A DNA stretch of 64,000 nt from Melastoma dodecandrum. Lineage: Eukaryota; Streptophyta; Magnoliopsida; Myrtales; Melastomataceae. A program made the position numbers and the translations under genes. The stretch's first letter is position 1; every line of letters begins with the position of its first letter. Below the pieces are notes generated by a model that saw only the letters and a program-made list of their open reading frames with translations, did not search any database and was not told where the DNA came from. Of this stretch, positions 33,009 through 44,705 are shown in pieces. The DNA lies in NCBI GenBank assembly GCA_029817715.1, contig JARUPY010000330.1, positions 62,001 to 126,000 of the forward strand, given 5' to 3'.

Positions 33009-35745
33009 CTACTCTAGGAGATCTCGAGCGAGATGAGGAAAGGCACTCAGAATGTTGTAGGGCATCAAGTCCTGTCTCGTTAGGATACCAACCACCGGAG
33101 AAGTCTGTGATTCGTGGTGTGTTAATTAAATATCTGTGCTAAAGCAAGCGTTGGGATCAAGAATAGAACTTACCCCAGAGGTGCGATGTTTCGGCAGTAC
33201 TAACATATGCCGAAGTCCGACCCATCTGAAGAGCACCGTTGCCTTGGCCACAGACATGCTCTCCATCACTGTATACGGAGCTGTGATGGTGAAGGGATGT
33301 AAATCAACGCACATCTCCATTTTGTCCCTTTTTACATTGACCTGTTCGATCCTGTCCTCCTTCTCAGCCAAATCGATCCACGAAAACCTCTCTTTCACTT
33401 CCTGATCGGTTGTTTTCCTGTTCTCCTCCAGGAACCACTTCTTCATTAGAACCTTGATCAGATTAGCTCTCAGGATCAGCCCGTGAAGCTTCCCTTCCCT
33501 GTCAAGAACAGGAAAGCAGTTGTGTGTCGTGGTTTTAAGAACGTCCACAAAACGACCCACTTTTTCCACCCCTGAAAGGGTAACCACCGGGGCCTTGGCA
33601 TCTGCAAGCTCGCCCACAGTGAGATTACTCATCCACGTCTCGGGCTTGGCATCCAGGAAGGGGAGTACTCATCCACGTCTCGGGCTTGGCATCCAGGAAG
33701 GGGAGGCCTTCTAAATGCAGTACGATTTCATATATGCTTGGGTTGAAACAATCGCCGACGGTCTTGGAAATGCGAAGGACTATCATGGTTACGGGCAGCA
33801 ACTTCAGATTGTTAGTGAGCTCGAGGAATATCAGACAAACCGAAACTGTCATCCTCATCGATCCTGCCATAAGAGATGCCGCTCCAAGTACCGCATATAA
33901 GCCTTGGTCTATATTAGTGAGAGATCCCATCTCCAACCCTATCATACGGTCGTATGCTGACCCCATCAGGATTATTGGAAGGAAGAGGCCCGAAGGAACA
34001 GCAATTCCAAATATGACGAGTCCCAGTATAGAATACAGCAGAAAGAAGATGACAAGCGAAGCCGGATGGTATTCCGTCGGAGTATTAGTCGAAAAGATGT
34101 TGCGAACCACATCATCATTCGTTGTGAGCAGCAGGGTAGCAAGGTCATTGTAGAACCCATCCGGGCAGTTGAACTGCTTGAAATTTCCTGACCGTCAATT
34201 CGTTGGGCAGGCGGGTGGTTCAAGCTTGGAATCACACTTCTTGCATTCGGACATGAATGGAAGACAGTACAAGCAAGTTGATGTGAACAGGGAGACGACC
34301 AGGCTAAGCATAAGCTTATGCAATTTCCCCTTCCTGCATTCCAACAGAAAATCCTTAGCATCATTCTGAGGTTCACGGCGAGATTGGTCGTGGGAAGAAG
34401 TTAAGGAATGCACATATGCTGTCGAAGAGGTTCTTACTGGTTAATCATGCCGTAAAGTATCGGAACCTTGTGAAGAACGTGGTTGTAGAGACTTCCCAGG
34501 ATTCCGCCAATCATGCCGATAACTACCACCGGCAAGATATCCAAAACATGATATCTCACCGTAACATTGCTCAAGTCAAAGAGGATGAGCCCGCCTTGGC
34601 CAAAGTGGCCGCAGTTTCCGCCTTCACAATATTCAATGAAGGCTCTGAGGACCACCACCACAATAGCCGTGCTAAAGAAGGTTCTCCAAAGCAGAGCACT
34701 TCTCCACCATGTCGCTACCTCCTCGAGAGAAAAGAGGACTCCACCCACAGGCGACCGGAATGCGGCACAAACCCCCGAGGATTCGCCACAGGTGATGAGA
34801 TCTCTGCGGTCTCGATCATTGTTGATGTAATGCAGCCAGTGCCCCTGGAGGCGATAACCGTCTGGCCCTCCTTGCCCAAGTGTACAACTGGCCCTCCACA
34901 CAATGAAGCAATACAGCTGCCAATGTGTACCAGTGGACCTTCCTTGCCCAAGTCAAGGCCGGCCGATACTGTGCCAATGCTCCCGGTTATCTAAGAACAA
35001 TGAGATGACTCCTCCTATTAGCCAGTAATACACAACCAAATCGAAAAGGAGATTACAGACGGGACCTGGACTAACCTACCTTGACAATCATTGTAGTGGC
35101 ACCAAACATGTTAGGGGTATCCACACCATTAAGATAAGCTTTGATTTCTGGGATACCGGGTCCGGCCGCAGTCGGAGCAAACCACACGCAAAGCACCGCA
35201 GCGACAAGCGTCAGCAAAAAATTGGATCTGGCAAACAGAATGAATCCAGCAACATATCTGTCAGAAGGTGATTTTCAGAAGCAGGGTGAAAACTTGGCGG
35301 AAAGAATTTCCAGTGGCCACCAGGAATTCAGACCTTTCTTGTTCGATGAAGCGTACCACGGCAAGAAGCTTATAACCGGTAATGTTCTCGACGGCAATAT
35401 TAATGAGGGAAGCGATGACGCCGGTCAGAAGCCCGACGAGGAAGGCCAGTGTCCATTTTGCGAGCACGTACTGCAGCATCTGCGATTCTGAGCTGCTCCT
35501 CCAATGTTGTTTGAACAGATCGTTCTCATTGATCCTGACATGAAAAAAAAACACCAGATGAACGGCAGGAAATCCAAAGGGTGGAAGAAAATTCGAACTT
35601 ACTCATAGTCCAAGCTCTCGATGTGGGACACTTAGGCCCCAACCATGGCGAGCGGGACCGAAGACAGCGTCCTGCTCCTCTTGTGTAGTGGCCGGAGGCT
35701 CCTCTCCGCATCCCCCTTACCTTCATCTTCATGTTCTTCAACTTC
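33009..35745 (-). pseudogene. CLC-c/g-type anion channel/transporter, decayed
   Basis: Exon order is conserved and splice sites are mostly intact. The 5' exon fragment includes RTLSSVPLAMVGA, then an in-frame TAA, then VSHIESLDYE. Next comes NDLFKQHWRSSSESQMLQYV. The selectivity-filter region GPGIPEIKAYLNG and the gating-Glu motif GKEGPLVH are present, as is RSPVGGVLFSLEEVATWW. A 20-bp insertion in the GKEGP exon shifts the frame near 34900. A TGA replaces the expected Gly codon after CPTN near 34190. A 40-bp tandem duplication shifts the frame near 33666. The CBS-domain exon (33632-33174) and the last exon (33104-33009) are well preserved. CLC-c/g proteins carry chloride or nitrate across the tonoplast. 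No ATG is found in the frame of the 5' exon fragment. At least four lesions rule out a full protein. Confidence 0.9.
33626..33705 (-). repeat. 40-bp perfect tandem duplication within a CLC pseudogene exon
   Basis: The 40-bp unit starting tactcatccacgtctcgggc at 33626-33665 is repeated without change at 33666-33705. Forty is not a multiple of three, so the duplication breaks the reading frame. The perfect identity suggests a recent event. Confidence 0.97.
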
Positions 35746-36766
35746 CGAAACAATCAACACTTCTTCAACAACTCACTTCGTTTCTCCCGACATCATACCA
35801 ACATAAAAAAAAAACGGAAAAACCCAGAAACAGAAACATCACCTCGTGAAACAGCACGACCTCTGGCAGCCGGCGTCTCAGTTCATCCTTGTCCTCCTTC
35901 CAGTAAATTGGATTGGCATTTACGACATCAATGCCACAACATCCCCGGTCTGAAATTCAGACAACGACCACGGATAACGAACGCGATCACGTTTCACTTT
36001 CGCCTCTTTGATGCCAAAAAAGAGTTTGTGGGATTAGAGCAATAAACTAATGTCGATGATTCGCGTCAATGCAGCGAAGTGGGTCAGGTCAGTTTCAGCA
36101 GTGTCAGACAAAAAAAGAGTAAAGAAACAACGAGGATCCATTCGTGTGTGCATAAGAAAACGGCCCTTCGTGGTATCCAAAAGCCAAACATGGTGGTGAT
36201 CGACTTGCAAAGTCCAAAAGGTCAGCAACTGTTGTTACCTTCCAATGGAGATTTTTTATCAAACAGCAGAATCTCTCGATCTCATCCATTTCCCCCATTA
36301 ACCAGGAAAAAGCACAAGTCTTTGGCCATCTGTCGCTAATCTCTGGCCTTCCTTAATACCAGGAATGATTGCCATTATTTTAAATCCACCCACCTTTCGT
36401 CCCATCCCAAGGATAAAAGTCTTGCCCTTGAGGCCTCGACGGTGATTATGATAAAATAATAATATATAAATCAATCAATAAACAATGCAAAGATCACATG
36501 GAGGGATTTGGGAAAGGTAAAAGTTTTGTCCCTTTTACAGATAGTAAATATTCTCTTCTGATTCCCAGAACAATGGTGCTGCTAGATGCCATGGTTAGGC
36601 TTTCTACAATGTTGGGAGACTGCAGGTGGGAATTCATCAAAGCAGACAATGGAACAGTGTGGTTTTACAAAGCAGCGTAGTTTATGGTGTATCCACTGAG
36701 AAACGGCATAATCAAGGCCAGAGCCGCTCCTAAATGCTTGGGGATTAGCAGCTTGAAATGGCAGTA
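35746..36766. other. Intergenic region
   Basis: Lies upstream of the CLC pseudogene and downstream of the S21-like remnant. I find no first CLC exon with an ATG and no other gene. Confidence 0.4.
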
Positions 36767-38000
36767 CTAACTCGGGTTCTGGCCCGACTCTGCGGCTTCT
36801 TTTCTGGCCTTCTTCCGTTCTTGCTGCAACCTTCACTAGGAGCCCCATAGCAATTTGGATTACTGGGCTGCACTTCTCGCAGCTACATGGTTTCTTGCGA
36901 AATGATGAGAAACGCAAGGCTGGTTCCGGATCAGCTCCCTTGTTGTGGGCAAACTCAACCTTCAGCAGGACAAGAAACGGAAAACTTTGCAAGGGGAATT
37001 GGGATCAACCTAGAATCGCCCCACAGGTAAAGAAGAAGTAAAATAAGAAGCTGATGCCTGCCAGGACAACCCTTGAAGGGTATGAGTTGGCTCAGTGCCG
37101 CCAAGATGAAACCTTAATTTATGGGATCTCTTTATCCCCCTAGCAGGTGGTATAGTTCACTCTGCGATTTCTTGAAGTTACTGATCCGATCATCATGCAA
37201 TCAGTTTTGTCTACCACTTTCATTGGCACGATTATTCTTGATTGATCATTGGCATGATATCTTGTAATGCTCTACTTGTCACTGCTAAACTTAGGTACTA
37301 AACTAAATGCGAGAGTGATCACAACCATTTTCTAATGTGCAAAAGGAACCCCTTTTTCGAATGGAAACATGTAGTTGGATTTCACGAGGAGGAAAGCAAG
37401 AGTGGAACACATTTTCTCTTGGCATATATATACAGCTAAGCAGAAGCAAATGCAAATCACTGGCTGATGCTGCAGCAGCGGTTCCAAGTCTTGAGCTCGA
37501 CTCAGCTTTGTCCGAAGGATCATTCACTCCTGACTGCCCGGTTAAGACACAATCAGAACAAGACCAGGGCACAAGGAGAAATCACAAACTGAATCTAACT
37601 GTGATGATTACTTGCGAGGGAATTCACGACAGCAGCCTATCGTCCCGTCCGGTTTGCTGTCAAGATTTGGTTTTTGGCTCTGGAACTGCATCCGTGAGCT
37701 CTCAAGCGGCATCGGGTTCGTCATCCTTGACCCTCGGAGAAGTGGGGACGCGAAGAAGAGGGTGTTGGAGTGAGCGAGGGAAGGGCATATAACAGATGAG
37801 AGGTCAAAGTCATCCGAAGAGCGCAAGGGGTCTGTCTCCCGAGGTGCCCGAGGGGACGACTTCACAAGGGGGCCCTGCGCTTGATGACCAGCCACGGAGG
37901 ATGTTGCGGGCGATGGGATGGCGAGGCCGTTGGCAAGATCAGGTTGAGGTGGTTTGGTGGGAAAGAGGAAGGAGAGGAAGGCTGGGATTGAGGAAGCCAT
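36767..38000 (-). pseudogene. Plastid ribosomal protein bS21 homologue (GHS1-like), decayed
   Basis: An ATG at 38000 opens a Pro/Ser-rich transit-peptide-like region (MASSIPAFLSFLFPTKPPQ), then DLSSVICPSLAHSNTLFF, which I recognise as the start of the mature plastid S21 protein. The following VKDDEPDA segment appears only after a change of frame, near 37725-37700, and is soon lost. A possible last exon (about 36825-36767) gives ERKKARKEAAESGQNPS then a stop, similar to the basic S21 C-terminus. The central conserved part (the RAGVIQECKRRRFFE region of the family) is not found. The position between the CLC and M48 genes agrees with the Arabidopsis order as I remember it, which supports the call. 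What I see is a transit region plus fragments. Confidence 0.55.
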
Positions 38001-38653
38001 GGATTCTTATCACCCTAGCGGATAAGATTCTTCTCTATCCCATCTTCCCGACTACCTTAAAACGGCCGTGTCTGGTTGCTCTCTTTGTTTCCAAATACGT
38101 TTCTTAGATGACAAAAACCTTACATCTCCCTTTGGGCCCAAAAAATGAATTATTACAGCCAAATCTGTAAACTGGGTTTTCTTCCGTTCAAAGTACGACG
38201 AACAAATCAAGCAACCTTTGCAAAAATATGGGTTCGTAAGGTCTTCAAGTTTCTTCGGAACCCAAGTACATACAATATCCAGGAATGAAAAGTTCTTTTT
38301 GCAAAATGGCATCTCCGAAACTCCATCTGAGCTGTTTGAAGCATGTCCCTAACACCCTATTTGCTGTTCCAATGTAGTAAAATCTGTAATTTACCCAAGC
38401 CTTTCTTTGCTCATGGTCATGATGACCGCCGAAGCCGGTGATCCTCAAGGATTTGCTATACATCAACTCCTCCGTTTCCACTGAAAAAAAAAAATCTAAT
38501 TAACAAGACCAAAATGAGCAAAACAACCCTTCCGTCCGGCTATTTTTTCACCACGACGGGAGACAGGGAAATAGATGGCGGATGTAATATACTTTACCAG
38601 TCAACTGTTGCAGCACACCCACTTCTGCCACTCTAGTCGTGGGATCCCCGTTC
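38001..38653. other. Intergenic region
   Basis: No recognised gene. A 78-codon minus-strand frame at 38481-38245 matches nothing I know. Confidence 0.4.
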
Positions 38654-41054
38654 CTAGACTGGCTGCAAAGAATTTGCCTGGGCTGCACGTTGCAGCAGTC
38701 CCTTGTACCCTGACTTCTTGACGACTCGTTCATCTCGCTGGCATGCAGAATGGGTGGAGGGTGTGAAAGCTGTCTGGTTTGAGCATTCCTTCAAAAGAAT
38801 GAGAAAGTAGGAAGACATTAGGTTTGATTGCAAAAGTGAAGCCAACGCGGCAGAGAATTGTACGACACTGCGGTTAGTTGACCAAAAATTAGTCAAATAA
38901 GGTCAAAGTTTGTGACATTTGGGAAATACCATCCATGTGTCGCGGTCAGGAACCGCAACGTGGTTCCCGACCGTGACACTCTGTTGATCAGCCAAAGATG
39001 GACAGCCACCGGCGAATTTCATGAAAACAGACCCCACGACCTCTTGCAGGAAAAGAAAACAAAAGTACTCTTTAGATGGCATGATTTCTAATTATTCAGA
39101 AATTGAGTCATTCCCATTTGATTTGAAGAGTAGGAGGATTCAAAGTTTTCGTACCTTGGGGTCCAGTGCAACAAGAAGAGCAGCACGATCACAAGTCAAT
39201 TCCGACACACGGAGCCAATGTAATAACTGCTCTTCCAGATTTTGAGCTATCAGCCCACCAAGACCTGTTAATTAATCATTGTTAGCAACAAGACGTACAT
39301 GAAACAAACTTATGATTGCAGCAAGATATGTTGCAGTGAACATCAGCAGCTTCATTTCAGCTGTGTTTTATTTGAACATACAGGACCGATGATGAATTAG
39401 CCATTCCGTAGAATATCAGGGACCTACCAGGAACAGAGTAGGCCCCAAGGATGAGTGTATTTGCAAAAGTAAGCCAAACACCATGGTCACACTTCAGATG
39501 ACCCAATTCACGAGCCAAAACAGCCTAATCTCAAATTAAAATGACTGAAGCATGTAAGCAAAAATAAAGTGATAAGAAGATGTCCACAAACGGAAAGCAT
39601 CCGCCAGAAAGAAACAAGTGCAGCAACTACCCTCAAGTCATGTGAATAAAATAATGGAGTAACATATAAATAAAAAAATTGAGTAAGCTAGTGATTGAAA
39701 TGATCGTCCACCTGCAATTCCTTTCGGGAAAGAAGTTCCACAAGACTGGTGTGAACAACTACAAATGACTTCTTCCCACTGATTGCAACGTATACGCATT
39801 TGGTACTGGACTTTGACGAACGTACAAATCAGGGGCTTCGATGTTCAGTATCTGTGCTGCTTCAACCATCAATTGATGGAGATCTGGCAGCTGAACAGAA
39901 AGTGTTCCAAACGTCACCAATGAGGCGAGCTAATAGATCATTTGCTACTCTCATTTTGTTAGGAGGACCCACATCAGCTTAAGTTTCCAGAGGCGGCCAA
40001 AAGCTGTTATGCAAACTTTTCATCAAGTCCAAGCTAATTTCTTATACAGGCTGTCCCACCCAGCAGGCTCCTCCATATGGAAATGTGAGGATTGGAGATT
40101 CAAATATACACCATCACTCAGCATTTTATCGTTAAATGTCTACTTGCAAAAAGGTCTCGCTAATCTGCTTGGGTGAAACAAGAACTGAAGTCCCAATGTT
40201 CTCGAGAAGCATGACTTGCCCTGTCATAGATCCTGTGGATGCAAATCGACTGACGTGTGAGCAAATACATAAAAAAAGTCACTTGACGTATGTAACTTAA
40301 GAAGCCAAGTCTGTCCAGGAGCAGCAGCACGCATATTTTAAAATCATCTCTGGTTGACACCACATGCGATTCATGATTGATTTTACCAGAAGAATGAAGC
40401 ACCAACTCATACCAAAGACTTTACTGAGTCACCCTTCATCCACCAGAGAGAAACTCACCTAGCAGAGCCTTTCCGAGATCTTTCAACACAGGGATCGCCC
40501 TTAATCAGTGTATTCTGCAACAAATCCAAGAACATTAACGTTTCGCAAATCCTCCCGAGATCAAACAACTGCAGCAACCATGACAACTACCGCAGCTAAC
40601 AGACAATTCCCAACTATCTAGGTGAATCCCACTTAGTTGAACAACTCCTGGGAACGCTCCCCGGGAGCACGACCGTACCTGCTTGTCAAGGGGGTGTCGG
40701 AAGTCATCCGCGTCGAGATTACGGAACACCAAGCTGGCGGAATCCCTGGGGACGGACACACTGGCTCCGCCTCCCTTTCGCGTAGTGTTAACCTCGCCAG
40801 GAAACGAGCTTGAGCGGAGAGCGCCGGGACTGCTGAGGGCAAAGGACGGCAGTCAGGTAGGAGGTCGAGTCGGAAGAACGAGGGAGAAGAGAGTGATCGA
40901 AGCCATCGGAACGCGCCTGGAGGAAAACAGAGAAAAAGCTTGGGGTGGACGTCATTGGCGGGTGTTTGTGGCCTGGAGCGTTTTGGTGGGGTTCGTGGAC
41001 ACAGCCCAGTTCGCTTCTGGCGCCATTTGCCGCTCCGTTGACTTCTCCTCCCAA
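38654..41054 (-). pseudogene. Plastid M48-family metallopeptidase (Ste24/HtpX-like), decayed
   Basis: Homologous to the plant M48 protein typified, as I recall, by At3g27110. Exons visible on the minus strand are LVFRNLDADDFRHPLDKQ (ending near 40681), a NTL...VLKDLGKALL exon near 40515-40460, MTGQVMLLENIGTSVLVS near 40235-40165, HQLMVEAAQILNIEAPDLYVR near 39905-39715, AVLARELGHLKCDHGVW near 39525, NLEEQLLHWLRVSELTCDRA near 39240, FMKFAGGCPSLADQ near 39020, and a last exon ending at 38654. Lesions: frameshift or stop in the transit region, one extra base near 40500, one missing base near 39793, the catalytic HELGH changed to RELGH, loss of sequence after CPSLADQ, and a frameshift near 38700. 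Losing the zinc ligand would abolish activity even if translated. Divergent from TOM20. Confidence 0.88.
38938..38978. repeat. Imperfect hairpin (17-bp arms, 7-bp loop)
   Basis: Left arm 38938-38954 and right arm 38962-38978 are reverse complements except at two positions; the loop is gcaacgt. It lies exactly where the M48 pseudogene exon loses similarity to its family. It may be a foldback or transposon footprint. Confidence 0.75.
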
Positions 41055-41337
41055 GTGATTTTCTGGATTCTCGCAAACGGCTAAAGGCGGATGGATGCTG
41101 ACTCCATTGTTATCTAATGGACCGCCATTGGGCTATCTCCGAGCCCATGAAGTAGGCGGCCCCCCACCCACCTCCCACCCCGGCCCGACTACGATGGACC
41201 CAACTCCGCTGGCCACAACCGCCGCCAGTTTCACGTCGGGACAGAAGCCCCGCCTCTCTTCGGAGGTAGAAAGGGATCTTTTCTGGTGGGCAACTAGAAG
41301 AACAGTAAGAGGAGGTTTTTGGGACCGCGGGGAATCC

Positions 41338-42928
41338 ATGGATTCGCTGAGCGAACTCGACAGGCTCATGTTCTTTGAGCACACCCGCAAGTCAGCGGAG
41401 GCAGCCTATGCCGAGAACCCTCTCGATGCAGATGTCTGTCCCCCCCCCCTTCTTTGCCCTTTCCCCCTTCCTTGATTTGATTTCTGTTTGGTGATTAAAC
41501 TCTGATTTCCTGTGCCCAGAACTTGACCAGGTGGGGCGGCGCCCTGTTGGAGCTGTCGCAGTTCCAGACCCTCCCCGATTCCAGGAAGATGATGAATGGT
41601 ATTTCAAATTTTGATCTCGGCATTACTGCTTGTGTCTCCTCGAGGCGTTTGATCCTTTTAGTTGTATGCTTTCGGTTAAGTTTCGGATCTTGTTGATGCG
41701 TTTTATGTGGAAAATTTGCGGATTGATTGTATGTAGTATAGAAGATATGATAGATGATTCCATGTGATACTTGATTTGATGTTCGCCCGTCTTAATGCTG
41801 ACTTTTTATTAGAAACAGTTTAGACAGATGGCTGGGCATTGCTTTGTTAACCTTCTTCACATTCTGATGTGTGGGACGTATAATTGAAACTTGTTGCTGC
41901 TGTGGCCATTGATTCGTCCACGAGTGTGATAAAATGTTTTTCTTGACTGTGATATGATGGCGCCTCTGCTTTTTTGTTCCATGTGAATTATTTAAAAATG
42001 GTGTCGCAGAGGCAATTTCCAAGCTGGAGGAGGCATTGGTGGTGAATCCCGAGAAGCATGATGCCCTTTGGTGTATTGGGAATGCTCATACTTCATATGC
42101 ATTCTTGACCCCTGACCAAGATGAGGCTAACAACTACTTTAAGAAGGCTTCTGGCTACTTCCAGCAAGCTGTTGCCTTGGTACTTTCCGTTCGAGCGCTT
42201 AGCCTTTTGTTGGTTTTTTTATAATGTTGCAGATATTCATTTTGCAGCTTTCTCTTTTGATAGGATCCTACCAATGAGCTTTATGCGAAGTCTCTTGAGG
42301 TGGCTGCTAAGGTGACTTTTGCACACTCCCAGTCCCATAATCTTCATATTCAGAAAAAGTCCTGCTATTAGAAAAACATTTTTATACGACACGTCCATAC
42401 TTTCTTGGATATTGAGTATCTTGTATGGTTTTAGGCACCTGAGTTGCACGAGGAAATTCACAGGTCAGCCGTAGCTCAACAAGCAGCTGCCTCTGGCCCA
42501 TCTACTTCTGCAGGTGGCTTGAAGGTGATCAACTGGGTTTATTCATTGTGTAGATGGGTTTCCTTTGCCAATTTTTCTTCCATTTTATAAAAGAATGAAT
42601 CTGCAGATCTCTTCCAGAGTGAATTTTCTTTGGTTTTGGTTGTGTATGAAGTAGTACATGCTACAAAGTTAAATAAAAGGGGATTTTCCTGTCTGTATGT
42701 CTTCATTTGTCACTGACGTCTTCTCCCACTTGCTTTGTTGGTTTCTTTCACAAGTATCCACAAAGCATATCTGATTTCGTTGATTGGCGTCTTCTGTAGG
42801 GCTCAAAGAAGAAGAAGACCAGCGATTTCACGTATGACGTGCTCGGGTGGGTAATCTTAGCTGTGGGACTTGTCGCTTGGGTCGGATTCTCAAAATCTCA
42901 CATGCCGCCGCCTCCTCCCCATTCTTGA
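41338..42928 (+). CDS. TOM20: Mitochondrial import receptor TOM20, plant type, 203 aa, six exons
   Basis: Exons are 41338-41433, 41520-41598, 42010-42179, 42264-42311, 42435-42524 and 42800-42928, with a continuous frame (612 nt). The N-terminus ([20 protein letters not shown]) matches the usual plant TOM20 start. TPR-type helices follow ([50 protein letters not shown]). A Lys-rich linker ([10 protein letters not shown]) leads to a single C-terminal membrane anchor ([18 protein letters not shown]), the reversed topology typical of plants. It recognises presequences at the outer mitochondrial membrane within the TOM complex. In-frame ATGs at 41194 and 41095 would add 48 or 81 residues. The first donor, GTCTGT, is followed by a C-run. 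No lesion is seen. Confidence 0.94.
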
Positions 42929-43471
42929 TGAGCAGAGCCTTTGTTTTTTCTCAAAGGCATCAAGAGCATCGTCATCTACCGGCATTCCGATGATGTCCTC
43001 AACAGTTTACGCCATCTGCACCGAGCTCCAGTTTGTTTTAGAAGTAATCACAATTCTGAGGGAATTCAATCAGTGTGACGAAGAGCTTGAATTTTCTTTT
43101 GTTTTCCGGTGTAGTTGAATTAAACAGGTGAAGGTTAAATTACTCGTATTAGCAGATTTCTTCCATCCTGCAAACTTCTTTAGCTTCTTTTGATTTCTGG
43201 GTCAATGCGCGCAAAAGAACAGTTACAGGCGAATCCATGCACCATGAACACAAGGTTGACATCGAGGGTGGGCACGGAAACCTCTCCCTCGGCAGGGCAG
43301 GTCATTTGCGAATGAAACAGACTTCAAACAGAAACTGGGAAGATAACATTTTACATGTGACTGGTCATAAATGTTTCAAAAGGGATAAAAGGTGAGAACA
43401 ATTGAACAAAGACACGGTTGATCTTGCTAGGGCGGGAGGCTAAGTTGGGGGAGTCGGGAAAGAAGAGGATA
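42929..43471. other. Intergenic region between TOM20 and the next gene
   Basis: Contains the TOM20 3' flank and the promoter of the gene at 43472. No feature is recognised. Confidence 0.5.
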
Positions 43472-44705
43472 ATGCTGACGAGGGAGCAACTCCTCTTCCT
43501 CTTCGACCGCTTCTCTGCCCTCACCTCCCGACCCGGTCGCTACATCTCTCCCCTACTCTCATCTCCTACACCATTTGCCTGTCTGTCTGCCTTCTCTCCC
43601 TCGTTTTGATGGGTCTCTTCGTTTGTCTCCTTCAGATGTCAAGAAACGCATTGCGGATGCCGTCCATGACAAACAGGTAGAAAACCAAAATTGCCCAAAT
43701 TTTCCCAAGTTCGATGCTTGAGAAGAAAAGGCTTTCCTTTTGTCCCTGCTAACGGTGCCGAATGGTACTGGGGGGTGGTTCATCCATGAAATAATTGTTT
43801 GGTTTGTTGTGGTAGAGTGAGACCCATTTTGGGATATTGAGAGTTCTAAGACATGACCTTGTGATGTGCAGGAAGCGGCTTCAGTGACTACTGCCATCCA
43901 GGAAGAGATATTCCAGGAGATTGGCATCGGTGAGTCGAAGTCGACTCTCTTTCGGTTGGCTTTCATGATAATCTCCGCAGCGGAGAGCAGCAGTGATGCT
44001 TTTGAAAATGAGGGGTTACGTGACCGTGAACTGGGGACGTACGCTTTATTGCAGACCCAAGATATGGGATACTGTGCCTTGGGAAGATCAATACCGTCTA
44101 TGAGAACGACCAGGACCTCATGATCCGGTTCTACAAGTTTGTTGCCCAGTACCGTCTCCTTGCCCTCTCTGATGCGATAGACTACGGTTATTGGTTTGCT
44201 ATTGTTTCCTAAGAGTAGCTTAGCTTGTTCCATTGCGCAGGGAAGAATTGGCCTGTGACGAAGCGGAACTTGACCCCGGTGAGTTCTCTGCAAAGACAAC
44301 ATACCAAGAGAAATTGCAGGAGCAGGTAAAAGATCTCCAACTAAATCTTTGGCTCGAGTCAATCTTGTCGGAATATTGTCTTCATTCAAACTGGTTTGGA
44401 TAACCTTTTAGCAACTGAAGATGCTGACCGAGATGCGAAGGTATCCTCTCGATCATCAGTTGGCTATCTTCAATGAGGTAACATGACGACATCCATTCTA
44501 GCCACAACCTTTGGACACGGCCTAACCCTTTGTTCTTTTTCTTACTTCTTTATCCTTCTCTTTTGGGCGTCCATTTCCCTTCCCCCTGGCTGATGGCCTT
44601 GAACAGTTACGTCAGCAATTGGAGAAAGCAAACTTTGACGGCAGGGCGTCGCTGTTAACATCAGAGCAGATGCAGGAGATAGTTCAAAAGCATGGCGTCC
44701 CCTAG
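43472..44705 (+). CDS. Conserved plant protein of unknown function, 168 aa, seven exons
   Basis: Exons are 43472-43535, 43636-43676, 43872-43929, 44055-44148, 44241-44325, 44412-44477 and 44607-44705, with a continuous frame (507 nt). The start is MLTREQLLFLFDRFSALTS. Then come DVKKRIADAVHDKQEAASVT, QEEIFQEIGIDPRYGI, LGKINTVYENDQDLMIRFY, KFVAQEELACDEAELDP and a helical, charged C-terminus ending MQEIVQKHGVP. I recall plant proteins with the same layout (MLTKEQ...FSALTS...AVTTAIQEEIF) and no assigned function. It is mostly helical, with no signal peptide or membrane segment. The first donor (G|GTCGCT) is weak, but only this junction restores the family's RPDVKKR order. It appears intact. Confidence 0.8.

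Noticed and set aside
38245..38481. 78-codon minus-strand frame between S21 and M48 remnants
   Set aside because: I considered a missing exon of either neighbour, but it matches neither family.
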